Source: DASTQL01 sp035761805 (lineage in GTDB: Bacteria > Actinomycetota > Actinomycetes > Jiangellales > Jiangellaceae). From it: DNA of 9,268 nucleotides. The DNA is taken from NCBI GenBank assembly GCA_035761805.1, contig DASTQL010000042.1:1-9268 (forward strand), written 5' to 3'. Both the position numbers and the translations under genes were made by a program. A model generated the notes under the pieces. It was given only the letters and a program-made list of their open reading frames with translations, was not told the origin of the DNA and did not search any database. Positions 1 to 5,940 of this stretch are shown piece by piece (positions within the stretch are counted from its first letter, which is position 1; each line of letters starts with the position of its first letter).

Positions 1-35
1 AGAAGGACCACACGGCGGAGTCGGGCGACGGCTGA
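1..35 (+). CDS. C-terminal end of an upstream gene (partial, product unknown)
   Basis: Reading from base 3, the codons give K-D-H-T-A-E-S-G-D-G and then TGA at 33-35. All ten sense codons end in G or C, as expected for real coding sequence here, while the other two rightward frames run on without such a clean pattern. The acidic hydrophilic tail is a plausible protein C-terminus. A rightward gene ending here would converge on the secreted-protein gene at 197-574, and the hairpin at 81-108 would suit it as a terminator. Too little remains to identify the product, and ten codons could show this bias by chance. Confidence 0.4.
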   Translation, partial: KDHTAESGDG

Positions 36-80
36 CCGGCGCGGCCCCCCCAACGACCAGGTCAGCCACGTGAGTGGGTG

Positions 81-108
81 CCTGACCCGGTGTCGGCGCC
101 GGGTCAGG
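81..108 (+). terminator. Hairpin, probable terminator of the upstream rightward gene
   Basis: CCTGACCCGG at 81-90 pairs perfectly with CCGGGTCAGG at 99-108 around an 8-nt loop, a 10-bp GC-rich stem. No T-run follows, which is common for actinobacterial terminators. It lies 46 nt after the presumed stop codon at 33-35, in a gap between convergent genes, so it could also serve the leftward gene. Confidence 0.55.
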
Positions 109-148
109 GACCCAGTGGCCCGGCTGACGTGGTCATTGGGGGCGGCGA

Positions 149-180
149 CGGGCCCGGACCCCGCACAGGGTCCGGGCCCG
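149..180 (-). terminator. Strong hairpin, probable terminator of the secreted-protein gene
   Basis: The 13-base arm at 149-161 (CGGGCCCGGACCC) pairs without mismatch with 168-180 (GGGTCCGGGCCCG) around the 6-nt loop CGCACA. It begins 16 nt beyond the leftward stop codon at 197-199. This is the most stable hairpin noticed in the window. There is no U-tract, so it would be a tract-less actinobacterial terminator, possibly working from both directions. Confidence 0.65.
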
Positions 181-196
181 GCCGTTCACGACCCCG

Positions 197-574
197 TCAG
201 GCGCAGGCGGCGATGGCGTCACCGAACGCGGCGTCGATCGCCTCGAAGTCGAGGTGCGAGATCCCCGGGTTCCCGCCGTCCGCCTTCTTCAGCGTCCCGC
301 TGGCCATGACGGTCTTGGCATGAATGAGCGTACTCGGGCTCACGCCTCCCGCCTCCGCGAGGACCTCGATCCCCGCGTCGCAGAGCCCGGTGAACTCGAA
401 CGCGAGGTCGTGGAACGAGACCCATGCCGGCGAGCCGCTCGACGCCTCCGTCGCCCGGTCGGCGAGCTGCGTCCTGAAACAGAAGTGCGCGCTCGCCGGC
501 GCCACCGCCAGCGCGAACGCCGCGACCGTGGCCACACCACCGGTGACCAGTCTCCGGACAGCCTTCCCACCCAT
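197..574 (-). CDS. Small secreted protein of unknown function
   Basis: The frame encodes 125 residues. The ATG at 574 is preferred because a GGGGAGGGG ribosome binding site lies about 7 nt upstream; a longer in-frame start at 610 has no comparable site. Residues 1-29 form a classical Sec signal peptide: a charged start (MGGKAVRR), a hydrophobic core (VATVAAFALAVA), and an A-S-A cleavage motif before H30. The mature protein is about 96 residues with cysteines at 32, 65 and 124. It looks like a small exported domain, with motifs WVSFHDLAFEFTGLCDAGI and SHLDFEAIDAAF. No catalytic or metal motif is recognisable. No lipobox cysteine follows the cleavage site directly (it would be C32, two residues later), so it is probably released rather than lipid-anchored. 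I do not recognise the family. A promoter-like pair lies just upstream and a strong hairpin follows the stop. Confidence 0.8.
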   Translation of the reverse strand: MGGKAVRRLVTGGVATVAAFALAVAPASAHFCFRTQLADRATEASSGSPAWVSFHDLAFEFTGLCDAGIEVLAEAGGVSPSTLIHAKTVMASGTLKKADGGNPGISHLDFEAIDAAFGDAIAACA

Positions 575-615
575 GCTCGAACCCCTCCCCTGGACGTTGT
601 CCCCGAGCACCGATC

Positions 616-643
616 ACTCTGACAGGCGCAGCAGATACGTCAA
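616..643 (-). promoter_or_regulatory. Putative promoter of the secreted-protein gene
   Basis: On the leftward strand, TTGACG (638-643) matches a sigma-70 type -35 box. Sixteen bases further on, CAGAGT (616-621) is an acceptable -10 box (A and final T conserved). Transcription would start near 609, giving a leader of about 35 nt that contains the ribosome binding site. The -10 box is imperfect, so this is a prediction. Confidence 0.4.
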
Positions 644-709
644 GCGGCAATTCCTGCCAAGCGGCCGGTGGCCGTCCGTCGCCGGCCGACCTTGCCCGCG
701 CCGCGCCCG

Positions 710-715
710 TAGGCT
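710..715 (+). promoter_or_regulatory. -10 element of a probable leaderless nadE promoter
   Basis: TAGGCT matches the actinobacterial -10 consensus TANNNT and ends exactly 6 nt before the nadE ATG at 722. Transcription would therefore begin at or next to the start codon. No Shine-Dalgarno sequence precedes the ATG, which agrees with a leaderless mRNA. No convincing -35 box is seen. The same spacing recurs before map. Confidence 0.6.
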
Positions 716-721
716 CGACCC

Positions 722-2512
722 ATGCCCCAGCTGCGCCTCGCGCTCGCCCAGGTCGACCCCACGGTCGGGGCCCTGGAGACCAACAGCGACCTGGTCGTGC
801 GCTGGGCCCGGCACGCCGCGGAGCGGGAGGCGCACTTGGTGGCGTTCCCCGAGATGGTGCTCACCGGCTACCCGGTGGAGGACCTCGCCCTGAGGCGCTC
901 CTTCGTCGAGGCGTCGCGTTCCGCCCTCGAGGCGCTGGCCACCCGGTTGGCCGCGGAGGGGCTCGGGGAGCTCGCAGTGGTCGTCGGCTATCTCGGGCGA
1001 GACGACGACGCCGCCCACGCCGAGGCCCTCGGCCGCCCCAAGGGCTCCCCGCAGAACTGCGTCGCCCTGCTCCACGGCGGCACCGTCGTGGCCCGGCAGG
1101 CCAAGCACCACCTGCCCAACTACGGAGTGTTCGACGAGTTCCGCTACTTCGTGCAGGGCGACCGGATGACGATCGTCCGGGTGCGCGGCGTCGACGTCGC
1201 CCTGGCGATCTGCGAGGACCTCTGGCAGGAGGGCGGGCCGGTCGCCGCCACCCGCTCCGCCGGGGCGGGGCTGCTCGTCGTGGTCAACGGTTCGCCGTAC
1301 GAGCGCAACAAGGACGACGTCCGGCTCGACCTCTGCCGCCGGCGCGCCACCCAGGCCGGCTGCACCCTCGCGTACGTGAACATGGTCGGCGGCCAGGACG
1401 AGCTCGTCTTCGACGGCGACTCCCTGGTCGTCTCCGCGTCCGGTGACGTGCTCGGGCGGGCGCCGCAGTTCGCCGAGGGCTGTCTCGTCGTCGACCTGGA
1501 CCTGCCCGCGCCCGCGCCCGCGCCCGGGCCCGCGCCGCTGCGCGTCGAGGGCGACCCCCACCCGTACGAGGTGGAGCGCGTCGTCGTCTCCGCGGAACCG
1601 GTTCCCCCGTACGCGGCGGAGCCGGCCGGCATCGCGTCGCGCATCGTCGACGAGGCGGAGGTCTACGCGGCGCTGGTGACGGGGGTGCGGGACTACGTGA
1701 CCAAGAACGGCTTCCGAACGGTCGTCCTCGGCCTGTCGGGTGGGATCGACTCGGCACTGTGCGCGGCGGTCGCGTGCGACGCCATCGGTGCGGCGAACGT
1801 CCACGCGGTGTCCATGCCGTCCTCGTACTCCAGCGAGCACTCCCGCTCGGACGCCGCCGACCTCGCCGAGCGGACCGGACTGGCCTTCCGGGTCGTGCCG
1901 ATCACGCCGATGGTCGCGGCGTTCCTCGGCCACCTGCCGCTCACCGGGCTGGCCGAGGAGAACCTGCAGGCGCGTGTGCGAGGGGCCGTCCTCATGGGCC
2001 TGTCCAACCAGGAGGGCCACCTGGTGCTGGCGACCGGCAACAAGAGCGAGGTCGCCGTCGGCTACTCGACGATCTACGGCGACGCGGTCGGCGGATTCGC
2101 CCCGCTCAAGGACGTGCCCAAGACGTGGGTGTGGCGGCTGGCCCGGTGGCGCAACGGCGTCGCCGCCGAGCGGGGCGAGCGGCCGCCGATCCCCGAGTCG
2201 TCGATCGACAAGCCGCCGTCGGCCGAGCTCCGGCCGGGGCAGCTGGACTCGGACTCGCTGCCCGACTACGCCGTGCTGGACGAGCTGCTGGACGCTTACG
2301 TCGAACAGGACCGCGGGTCGGCGGAGCTCGTGGCGGCCGGCTTCGACCGGGAGCTCGTGGAGCGGGTGCTGCGCATGGTCGACGCGGCCGAGTACAAGCG
2401 CCGCCAGTACCCCACGGGGCCCAAGGTCAGCGAGCGCAACTTCGGGCGGGACCGGCGGTTGCCGATCACCAACGGCTGGCGCGAGCCGGTGGGCGTCTCC
2501 CGCACCGAGTAG
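722..2512 (+). CDS. nadE: Glutamine-dependent NAD+ synthase
   Basis: This 596-residue cytoplasmic enzyme catalyses the last step of NAD+ synthesis: amidation of nicotinic acid adenine dinucleotide using ATP and glutamine. Residues 1-260 are a nitrilase-type glutaminase domain with the triad E44 (FPEMVLTGYP), K128 (RQAKHHLPNYGVFDE) and C164 (LAICEDLW). Residues about 310-590 are the NAD synthase domain, with the ATP pyrophosphatase P-loop S-G-G-I-D-S at 339-344, EENLQARVRG (412-421), LATGNKSEVAVGYSTIYGD (436-454) and a C-terminal PTGPKVSERNF. A Pro-Ala linker (262-272) joins the two. It is shorter than the mycobacterial two-domain enzyme (roughly 680 residues) and ends differently, as in the other common actinobacterial form. 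The ATG at 722 is placed by the N-terminal nitrilase strand and by the -10 box 6 nt upstream; there is no ribosome binding site. panB follows after 125 bp. Confidence 0.96.
   Translation: MPQLRLALAQVDPTVGALETNSDLVVRWARHAAEREAHLVAFPEMVLTGYPVEDLALRRSFVEASRSALEALATRLAAEGLGELAVVVGYLGRDDDAAHAEALGRPKGSPQNCVALLHGGTVVARQAKHHLPNYGVFDEFRYFVQGDRMTIVRVRGVDVALAICEDLWQEGGPVAATRSAGAGLLVVVNGSPYERNKDDVRLDLCRRRATQAGCTLAYVNMVGGQDELVFDGDSLVVSASGDVLGRAPQFAEGCLVVDLDLPAPAPAPGPAPLRVEGDPHPYEVERVVVSAEPVPPYAAEPAGIASRIVDEAEVYAALVTGVRDYVTKNGFRTVVLGLSGGIDSALCAAVACDAIGAANVHAVSMPSSYSSEHSRSDAADLAERTGLAFRVVPITPMVAAFLGHLPLTGLAEENLQARVRGAVLMGLSNQEGHLVLATGNKSEVAVGYSTIYGDAVGGFAPLKDVPKTWVWRLARWRNGVAAERGERPPIPESSIDKPPSAELRPGQLDSDSLPDYAVLDELLDAYVEQDRGSAELVAAGFDRELVERVLRMVDAAEYKRRQYPTGPKVSERNFGRDRRLPITNGWREPVGVSRTE
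1505..1534 (+). repeat. CCCGCG hexamer repeat in the nadE interdomain linker
   Basis: Five head-to-tail hexamers, four CCCGCG and one CCCGGG (the fourth), lie in frame and encode PAPAPAPGPA, residues 262-271 of NadE. They fall between the glutaminase and synthase domains. Because the unit is six bases, gain or loss of a copy keeps the frame and changes linker length by two residues. Confidence 0.8.
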
Positions 2513-2527
2513 CGGCTGAGGAGCCGC
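2512..2527 (+). terminator. Short hairpin at the nadE stop codon (weak terminator candidate)
   Basis: GCGGCT (2512-2517) pairs with AGCCGC (2522-2527) around the tetraloop GAGG, starting in the last base of the stop codon. The stem is only 6 bp and no T-run follows, so termination may be partial and nadE transcripts could run on into panB. Confidence 0.3.
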
Positions 2528-2637
2528 CCTCGCGGGTCCCACACGGCCGGGAACGCGCCCGCCGGGCCGCGTGGCACGATGCCCATGTCCGGGGACCTGG
2601 CCGCCCGTGCCGGGCCTCGAGGCGCGGGAGGCACACC

Positions 2638-3570
2638 ATGACCGAGCGCACGACGAGCGCGCCACCCACCGATGCGGCGACCACTGACCGGCCGGCCAGC
2701 GACCCGGCGATCACCGCGCCGACCCCGACCCCCGTCGCAGCCGAGGCAGCCCCGCTGTACGGCCGGCGGCTCTCCCGGCGGGTCACCATCCGGGACCTCC
2801 AGCTGGCCAAGCGGCGCGGCGACCGCTGGCCCATGCTCACGTCCTACGACATGTACTCGGCCGAGATCTTCGACGAGGCGGGGGTCCCGGTCCTGCTGGT
2901 CGGGGACTCGGCGGCCAACAACGTCTACGGCTACGAGGACACGATCCCGGTGACCGTCGACGAGCTGCTCCCGCTGGCCCGGGCGGTGGTCCGGGCGACC
3001 CGGCGCGCCCTCGTGGTGGGAGACCTCCCCTTCGGGTCGTACCAGCTCGGCCCGGACCAGGCGCTGGCGACGTCGATCCGCTTCATGAAGGAGGCTGGGG
3101 TCCAGGCGGTGAAGCTCGAGGGCGGTCACCGCGTCGTACCTGCCGTACGGCAGATCGTCGAAGCCGGCATCCCGGTGATGGCGCACGTGGGTTTCACGCC
3201 GCAGAGCGTCCACGCCATCGGCGGCTACCGCGTGCAGGGGCGCGGCGAGGCCGCGGAGCGCGTACGGGAGGAGGCGCTGGCCCTGCAGGAGGCCGGGGCC
3301 TTCGCGGTGGTGCTGGAGATGGTGCCGGCGACGGTGGCCCGCGACGTGACGGCCGCGCTGACGATCCCGACGATCGGCATCGGAGCCGGCCCGGGCTGCG
3401 ACGCCCAGGTGCTCGTCTGGCAGGACATGGCCGGGTTGCGGGTGGGGCGGCTGCCGAGGTTCGTCAAGACCTACGCCGACCTGCGCGGCGAGCTCGCCCG
3501 GGCGGCGCGGGCCTTCGCCGAGGAGGTGGGCCAGGGCCGCTACCCCGGCCCCGAGCACTCGTACGAGTGA
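2638..3570 (+). CDS. panB: 3-methyl-2-oxobutanoate hydroxymethyltransferase (ketopantoate hydroxymethyltransferase)
   Basis: The 310-residue enzyme transfers a hydroxymethyl group from 5,10-methylenetetrahydrofolate to 2-oxoisovalerate to make ketopantoate, the first committed step towards pantothenate and coenzyme A. The TIM-barrel signature motifs are all present: LTSYDMYSAEIFDEAGV (67-83), VGDSAANNVYGY (88-99), VVGDLPFGSYQ (126-136), KLEGG (159-163), HVGFTPQSVHAIGGY (183-197) and TIGIGAGPGCDAQVLVWQDM (245-264). D90, D129 and E161 correspond to the Mg2+ ligands of the family, and E227 (VLEMVP) to the catalytic glutamate. The ATG at 2638 has the ribosome binding site GGGAGG six bases upstream. 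Residues 1-40 are a Thr/Pro/Ala-rich low-complexity extension before the conserved fold. The open frame runs far upstream inside nadE, but only in the antisense-like coding shadow. CACGAT at 2575-2580 is a weak -10 candidate. Confidence 0.95.
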   Translation: MTERTTSAPPTDAATTDRPASDPAITAPTPTPVAAEAAPLYGRRLSRRVTIRDLQLAKRRGDRWPMLTSYDMYSAEIFDEAGVPVLLVGDSAANNVYGYEDTIPVTVDELLPLARAVVRATRRALVVGDLPFGSYQLGPDQALATSIRFMKEAGVQAVKLEGGHRVVPAVRQIVEAGIPVMAHVGFTPQSVHAIGGYRVQGRGEAAERVREEALALQEAGAFAVVLEMVPATVARDVTAALTIPTIGIGAGPGCDAQVLVWQDMAGLRVGRLPRFVKTYADLRGELARAARAFAEEVGQGRYPGPEHSYE

Positions 3571-3580
3571 GCGGCGCGGG

Positions 3581-3841
3581 TCAGGCCGACCAGCCGAGGA
3601 AGATCTCGCCGAGCGTCACCGTGAGCGCCCACACCCCGACGGCGGCGACCGGGACGGCGAGCGCCCAGGCCGGGCGTTCGCGCCACAGCAGGACCGCCAC
3701 GGCGAGCAGGCCCAGCCAGAGCACGAGGAGCACGGCGGTGCCCGACGGCGGTGCGACCAGCCCGGCGGCCAGGTAGAGCCACGCGACCACCGTGAGGTGG
3801 AGCGCGATGCCGATCCCGCCGGCCGTCCGGGCGTAGGGCAC
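3581..3841 (-). CDS. Small three-helix membrane protein of unknown function
   Basis: The frame encodes 86 residues from a GTG at 3841. Three hydrophobic segments fill nearly the whole protein: about 8-29 (ending in YLAAGLVAP), 33-53 (TAVLLVLWLGLLAVAVLLW), and 59-80 (WALAVPVAAVGVWALTV). A short basic turn (RERP) separates the last two. No known domain is recognised. The open frame continues upstream through the antisense of the neighbouring SPOR-like gene, but that part is arginine- and glycine-rich and unlike protein, so the GTG just before the first helix is the best start. There is no ribosome binding site. A CACCAT -10-like hexamer (3848-3853) ends 6 nt before the GTG, so the gene may be leaderless. 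It converges on panB with only 10 bp between the stops. The coding call is fairly safe, the exact start less so. Confidence 0.7.
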   Translation of the reverse strand: MPYARTAGGIGIALHLTVVAWLYLAAGLVAPPSGTAVLLVLWLGLLAVAVLLWRERPAWALAVPVAAVGVWALTVTLGEIFLGWSA

Positions 3842-3874
3842 GTGACCATGGTGCCGTGCCGGGGCCGCGGGCGG

Positions 3875-3911
3875 CACCCCCTCGTTCCTCCCGTGCTCAC
3901 GCGAAGGGGTG
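3875..3911 (-). terminator. Possible hairpin terminator after the SPOR-like gene
   Basis: CACCCCCTCG (3875-3884) can pair with CGAAGGGGTG (3902-3911) with one mismatch around a 17-nt loop, starting 13 nt beyond the leftward stop at 3925. The long loop and the mismatch make it a modest candidate. It lies in the 83-bp gap before the membrane-protein gene, so it would separate the two transcripts. Confidence 0.3.
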
Positions 3912-3924
3912 GCCGGGCACAGGG

Positions 3925-4140
3925 TCAGTCCTCGACGTCCTCGTCCCAGGCCCTGTCCTCGGCGTCCCACGCCTCGGTACGGGCGCGGGCCCGGCTCAGT
4001 GCGCCCTCGGCCTCCTCCCGGGTGGCGTAGGGCCCCATCCGCTCCATGTTGGCGTCGCCGCTGCCTTGCTCGGCCCGGCCGCGGGTGAGGTTCCACCACC
4101 ACTGCCGGTCCTCGGGCAGGTCGTGTGCGCTCCTCGTCAC
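3925..4140 (-). CDS. SPOR-like small conserved actinobacterial protein
   Basis: The frame encodes 71 residues from a GTG at 4140. GGAGGT (4146-4151) lies five bases upstream, an excellent ribosome binding site. The sequence has an aromatic N-terminal strand (RQWWWNLTRGRAEQG, 12-26), then MGPYATREEAEGALSRARAR (35-54) and an acidic tail (AWDAEDRAWDEDVED). The pattern of W-x-N-L, then M-G-P-Y-x-T-R-E-E-A-E-x-A-L, resembles small actinobacterial proteins annotated as SPOR-domain-like. It has no signal peptide or membrane segment, so it is probably cytoplasmic, and peptidoglycan binding, the usual role of SPOR domains, is doubtful. It is divergent from map, with 77 bp between the starts, and shares that promoter region. 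A role linked to map is suggested only by position. Confidence 0.88.
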   Translation of the reverse strand: MTRSAHDLPEDRQWWWNLTRGRAEQGSGDANMERMGPYATREEAEGALSRARARTEAWDAEDRAWDEDVED

Positions 4141-4205
4141 TGGCCACCTCCGTCGTCGATGGTCCGGCCGTCGACTGCCGGGTCCGCTGGTCCGGCCCTG
4201 GCTCC

Positions 4206-4211
4206 TAGACT
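4206..4211 (+). promoter_or_regulatory. -10 element of a probable leaderless map promoter
   Basis: TAGACT fits TANNNT and ends 6 nt before the map ATG at 4218, the same geometry as TAGGCT before nadE. No Shine-Dalgarno sequence is present, so the mRNA is probably leaderless. No clear -35 box is visible at 16-19 nt. The element lies in the 77-bp divergent gap shared with the SPOR-like gene. Confidence 0.6.
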
Positions 4212-4217
4212 CGCGGC

Positions 4218-5081
4218 ATGACTGTCGTACCCGGTCGCCTGTCGCCGATGCGCGACGTACCGCCGCACATCCCGCGCCCGGAGTACGTCGGACGAGACCG
4301 ACCGGCCCCGTACACCGGCTCGGAGGTCAAGGACGCCGAGACCGTCGAGGCGATGCGGCGGGCGGGCAAGCTGGCGGCCCAGGCGCTTGTCGAGGTCTCC
4401 CGTCAGGTCGGGCCGGGCGTGACCACCGACGAGCTCGACCGGGTCGGCCACGATTTCCTGGTGGACCACGGCGCCTACCCTTCCACGCTGGGCTATCCCG
4501 GGTCCGGCCGCGGCCCGGTCTTCACCAAGTCGCTGTGCACGAGCGTCAACGAGGTGATCTGCCACGGCATCCCGGACAGCACCGTGCTCCGTGACGGCGA
4601 CATCGTCAACGTCGACATCACGGCCTATCTCGACGGCGTGCACGGCGACACCGATGCCACCTACCTGGTGGGGGAAGTGGACGACGAGTCGCGGCTGCTG
4701 GTGGAGCGGACCGAGCAGGCGCTGATGCGGGGGATCAAGGCGGTGGCGCCGGGTCGCCGGCTCAACGTCATCGGCCGGGTGATCGAGTCCTTCGCCCGGC
4801 GGTTCGGATACGGCGTGGTTCGGGAGTTCACCGGCCACGGGATCGGCGCCTCGTTCCACTCCGGCCTGGTGGTGCCGCACTTCGACGACCCGACGGCGAA
4901 CACGGTGATGCAGGCCGGGATGACCTTCACCATCGAGCCGATGCTCAACCTCGGCGGCCCCGAGTGGGAGATGTGGGACGACGGCTGGACCGTTGTGACC
5001 CGGGACGGCAGCCGGTCCGCGCAGTTCGAGCACACCGTGCTCGTCACCGACGCCGGAGCGGAGATCCTCACCCTGCCTTGA
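4218..5081 (+). CDS. map: Type I methionine aminopeptidase
   Basis: The 287-residue cytoplasmic metalloenzyme removes the N-terminal methionine from new proteins whose second residue is small. The pita-bread fold motifs are in order: TSVNEVICHGIPD (108-120) with the substrate-site H116, DIVNVDITAYLDG (128-140), HGDTDATY, TGHGIG (205-210), TIEPML (238-243) and FEHT (270-273). Metal ligands D133, D144, H207, E240 and E271 are all present, with H214 as the second active-site histidine. Residues 1-40 form a Pro-rich extension (PPHIPRPEYVGRDRPAP, 15-31) ahead of the catalytic domain, as in type Ic enzymes such as mycobacterial MapB, where such a segment is thought to help ribosome contact. Residues around 94-103 (PGSGRGPVFTK) look longer than the usual G-(F/Y)-P-K-S stretch. 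The start is fixed by the -10 box 6 nt upstream. Confidence 0.95.
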   Translation: MTVVPGRLSPMRDVPPHIPRPEYVGRDRPAPYTGSEVKDAETVEAMRRAGKLAAQALVEVSRQVGPGVTTDELDRVGHDFLVDHGAYPSTLGYPGSGRGPVFTKSLCTSVNEVICHGIPDSTVLRDGDIVNVDITAYLDGVHGDTDATYLVGEVDDESRLLVERTEQALMRGIKAVAPGRRLNVIGRVIESFARRFGYGVVREFTGHGIGASFHSGLVVPHFDDPTANTVMQAGMTFTIEPMLNLGGPEWEMWDDGWTVVTRDGSRSAQFEHTVLVTDAGAEILTLP

Positions 5082-5096
5082 GTCCGGCCCGCTCGG

Positions 5097-5102
5097 TAGC
5101 GT
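5097..5102 (+). promoter_or_regulatory. Possible -10 element for the ppgK-ldh operon
   Basis: TAGCGT fits TANNNT and lies 28 nt before the ppgK ATG, which would give a start near 5109 and a short leader holding the GAGAGGGGA ribosome binding site. No clear -35 box is seen. Read-through from map is also possible, as the gap is only 49 bp and holds no obvious terminator. Confidence 0.4.
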
Positions 5103-5130
5103 GACGCCGACGGCGACGAGAGGGGACGGC

Positions 5131-5940
5131 ATGGCGAGGAACGGCCGGCACCGCCCGGCGACGACCGGCTTCGGGGTCGACGTCGGCGGGAGCGGAATCA
5201 AGGGCGCCCCGGTCGACCTCCGCGACGGCTCCCTGGCCGGCGAGCGGCACCGGATCGAAACACCTCCGGGGGCCCGGCCCGACGAGGTCGTCGACGTCAT
5301 CGTCCGGGTCATCCGCTCCTTCGGCTGGACGGGGCCGTTCGGCTGCACGTTCCCGGGCATCGTGCGGCACGGCGTCATCGGCTCCGCCGCCAACGTCGAC
5401 GACTCCTGGATCGGGGTCGACCTGGCGACCCGGCTGTCCGAGGCGACCGGTCAGCCGGCGGTCGTGGTCAACGACGCCGACGCGGCCGGGCTGGCCGAGT
5501 CGCACTGGGGGGCGGCACGCGACCGGAAGGGGGTCGTTCTCGTCACGACGCTGGGCACCGGCATCGGCAGTGCGCTGCTGGTCGACGGCCACCTGGTCCC
5601 CAACACCGAGCTCGGCCACCTCGAGCTCGACGGCAAGCCCGCCGAGCGCCGCGCCGCCTCCTCCGTACGGGAGCGCAAGGGGCTCAGCTGGGAGGAGTGG
5701 GCGGTCCGGCTGCAGCGCTACTACTCACACCTGGAGTTCCTGTTCTCCCCTGACCTGTTCGTGGTCGGCGGCGGGGTCAGCAAGAAGGCCGACAGGTTCC
5801 TGCCGCTCCTCGACCTGCAGACCGAGATCGTCCCGGCCGGCTTGCTCAACGAGGCCGGTATCGTCGGGGCGGCCGCCCTGGCCGCTGACACCCTGCCCAC
5901 ACCGCGCCGCCGGCGCCGCACGACGGAGGTGCCCGCATGA
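5131..5940 (+). CDS. ppgK: Polyphosphate glucokinase (ROK family)
   Basis: The 269-residue cytoplasmic kinase phosphorylates glucose to glucose 6-phosphate using inorganic polyphosphate, usually also ATP. ROK-family landmarks are the phosphate-binding loop DVGGSGIKG (17-25), FPGIVRHGVIG (74-84), VVNDADAAGLAE with the catalytic base D115, TTLGTGIGSALL (139-150), ELGHLELDGK (160-169), and VVGGGVSKKADRFLPLL near 211-227. The ROK zinc motif CxCGxxGC is absent, and the ELGHLELDGKPAE and SWEEWAVRL segments are those of actinobacterial PpgK, so this is preferred over a plain ATP glucokinase. The ATG at 5131 has the ribosome binding site GAGAGGGGA a few bases upstream; an in-frame GTG at 5101 has none and would overlap the -10 element. 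The last four bases overlap ldh (ATGA at 5937-5940). The C-terminal tail is basic (PRRRRR). Confidence 0.93.
   Translation: MARNGRHRPATTGFGVDVGGSGIKGAPVDLRDGSLAGERHRIETPPGARPDEVVDVIVRVIRSFGWTGPFGCTFPGIVRHGVIGSAANVDDSWIGVDLATRLSEATGQPAVVVNDADAAGLAESHWGAARDRKGVVLVTTLGTGIGSALLVDGHLVPNTELGHLELDGKPAERRAASSVRERKGLSWEEWAVRLQRYYSHLEFLFSPDLFVVGGGVSKKADRFLPLLDLQTEIVPAGLLNEAGIVGAAALAADTLPTPRRRRRTTEVPA

Noticed and set aside
1759..2637. Long in-frame extension upstream of panB
   Set aside because: It overlaps nadE in another frame and reads as Arg/Gly/Ala-rich noise. A clear ribosome binding site precedes the ATG at 2638, where the panB protein begins.
614..2665. A 683-residue leftward open frame covering nadE
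   Set aside because: It is the antisense of nadE, which has complete catalytic motifs. Its translation is rich in Arg, Gly, Val and His with no motif, as expected of high-GC shadow frames.
3842..4147. N-terminal extension of the three-helix membrane protein through the SPOR-like gene
   Set aside because: That stretch is antisense-like, on the same strand but out of frame with the SPOR-like gene, and Arg/Gly-rich. The membrane segments begin just after the GTG at 3841.
4137..5393. A 418-residue leftward open frame covering map and the start of ppgK
   Set aside because: It is antisense to genes with full active sites, and its translation has no recognisable domain.
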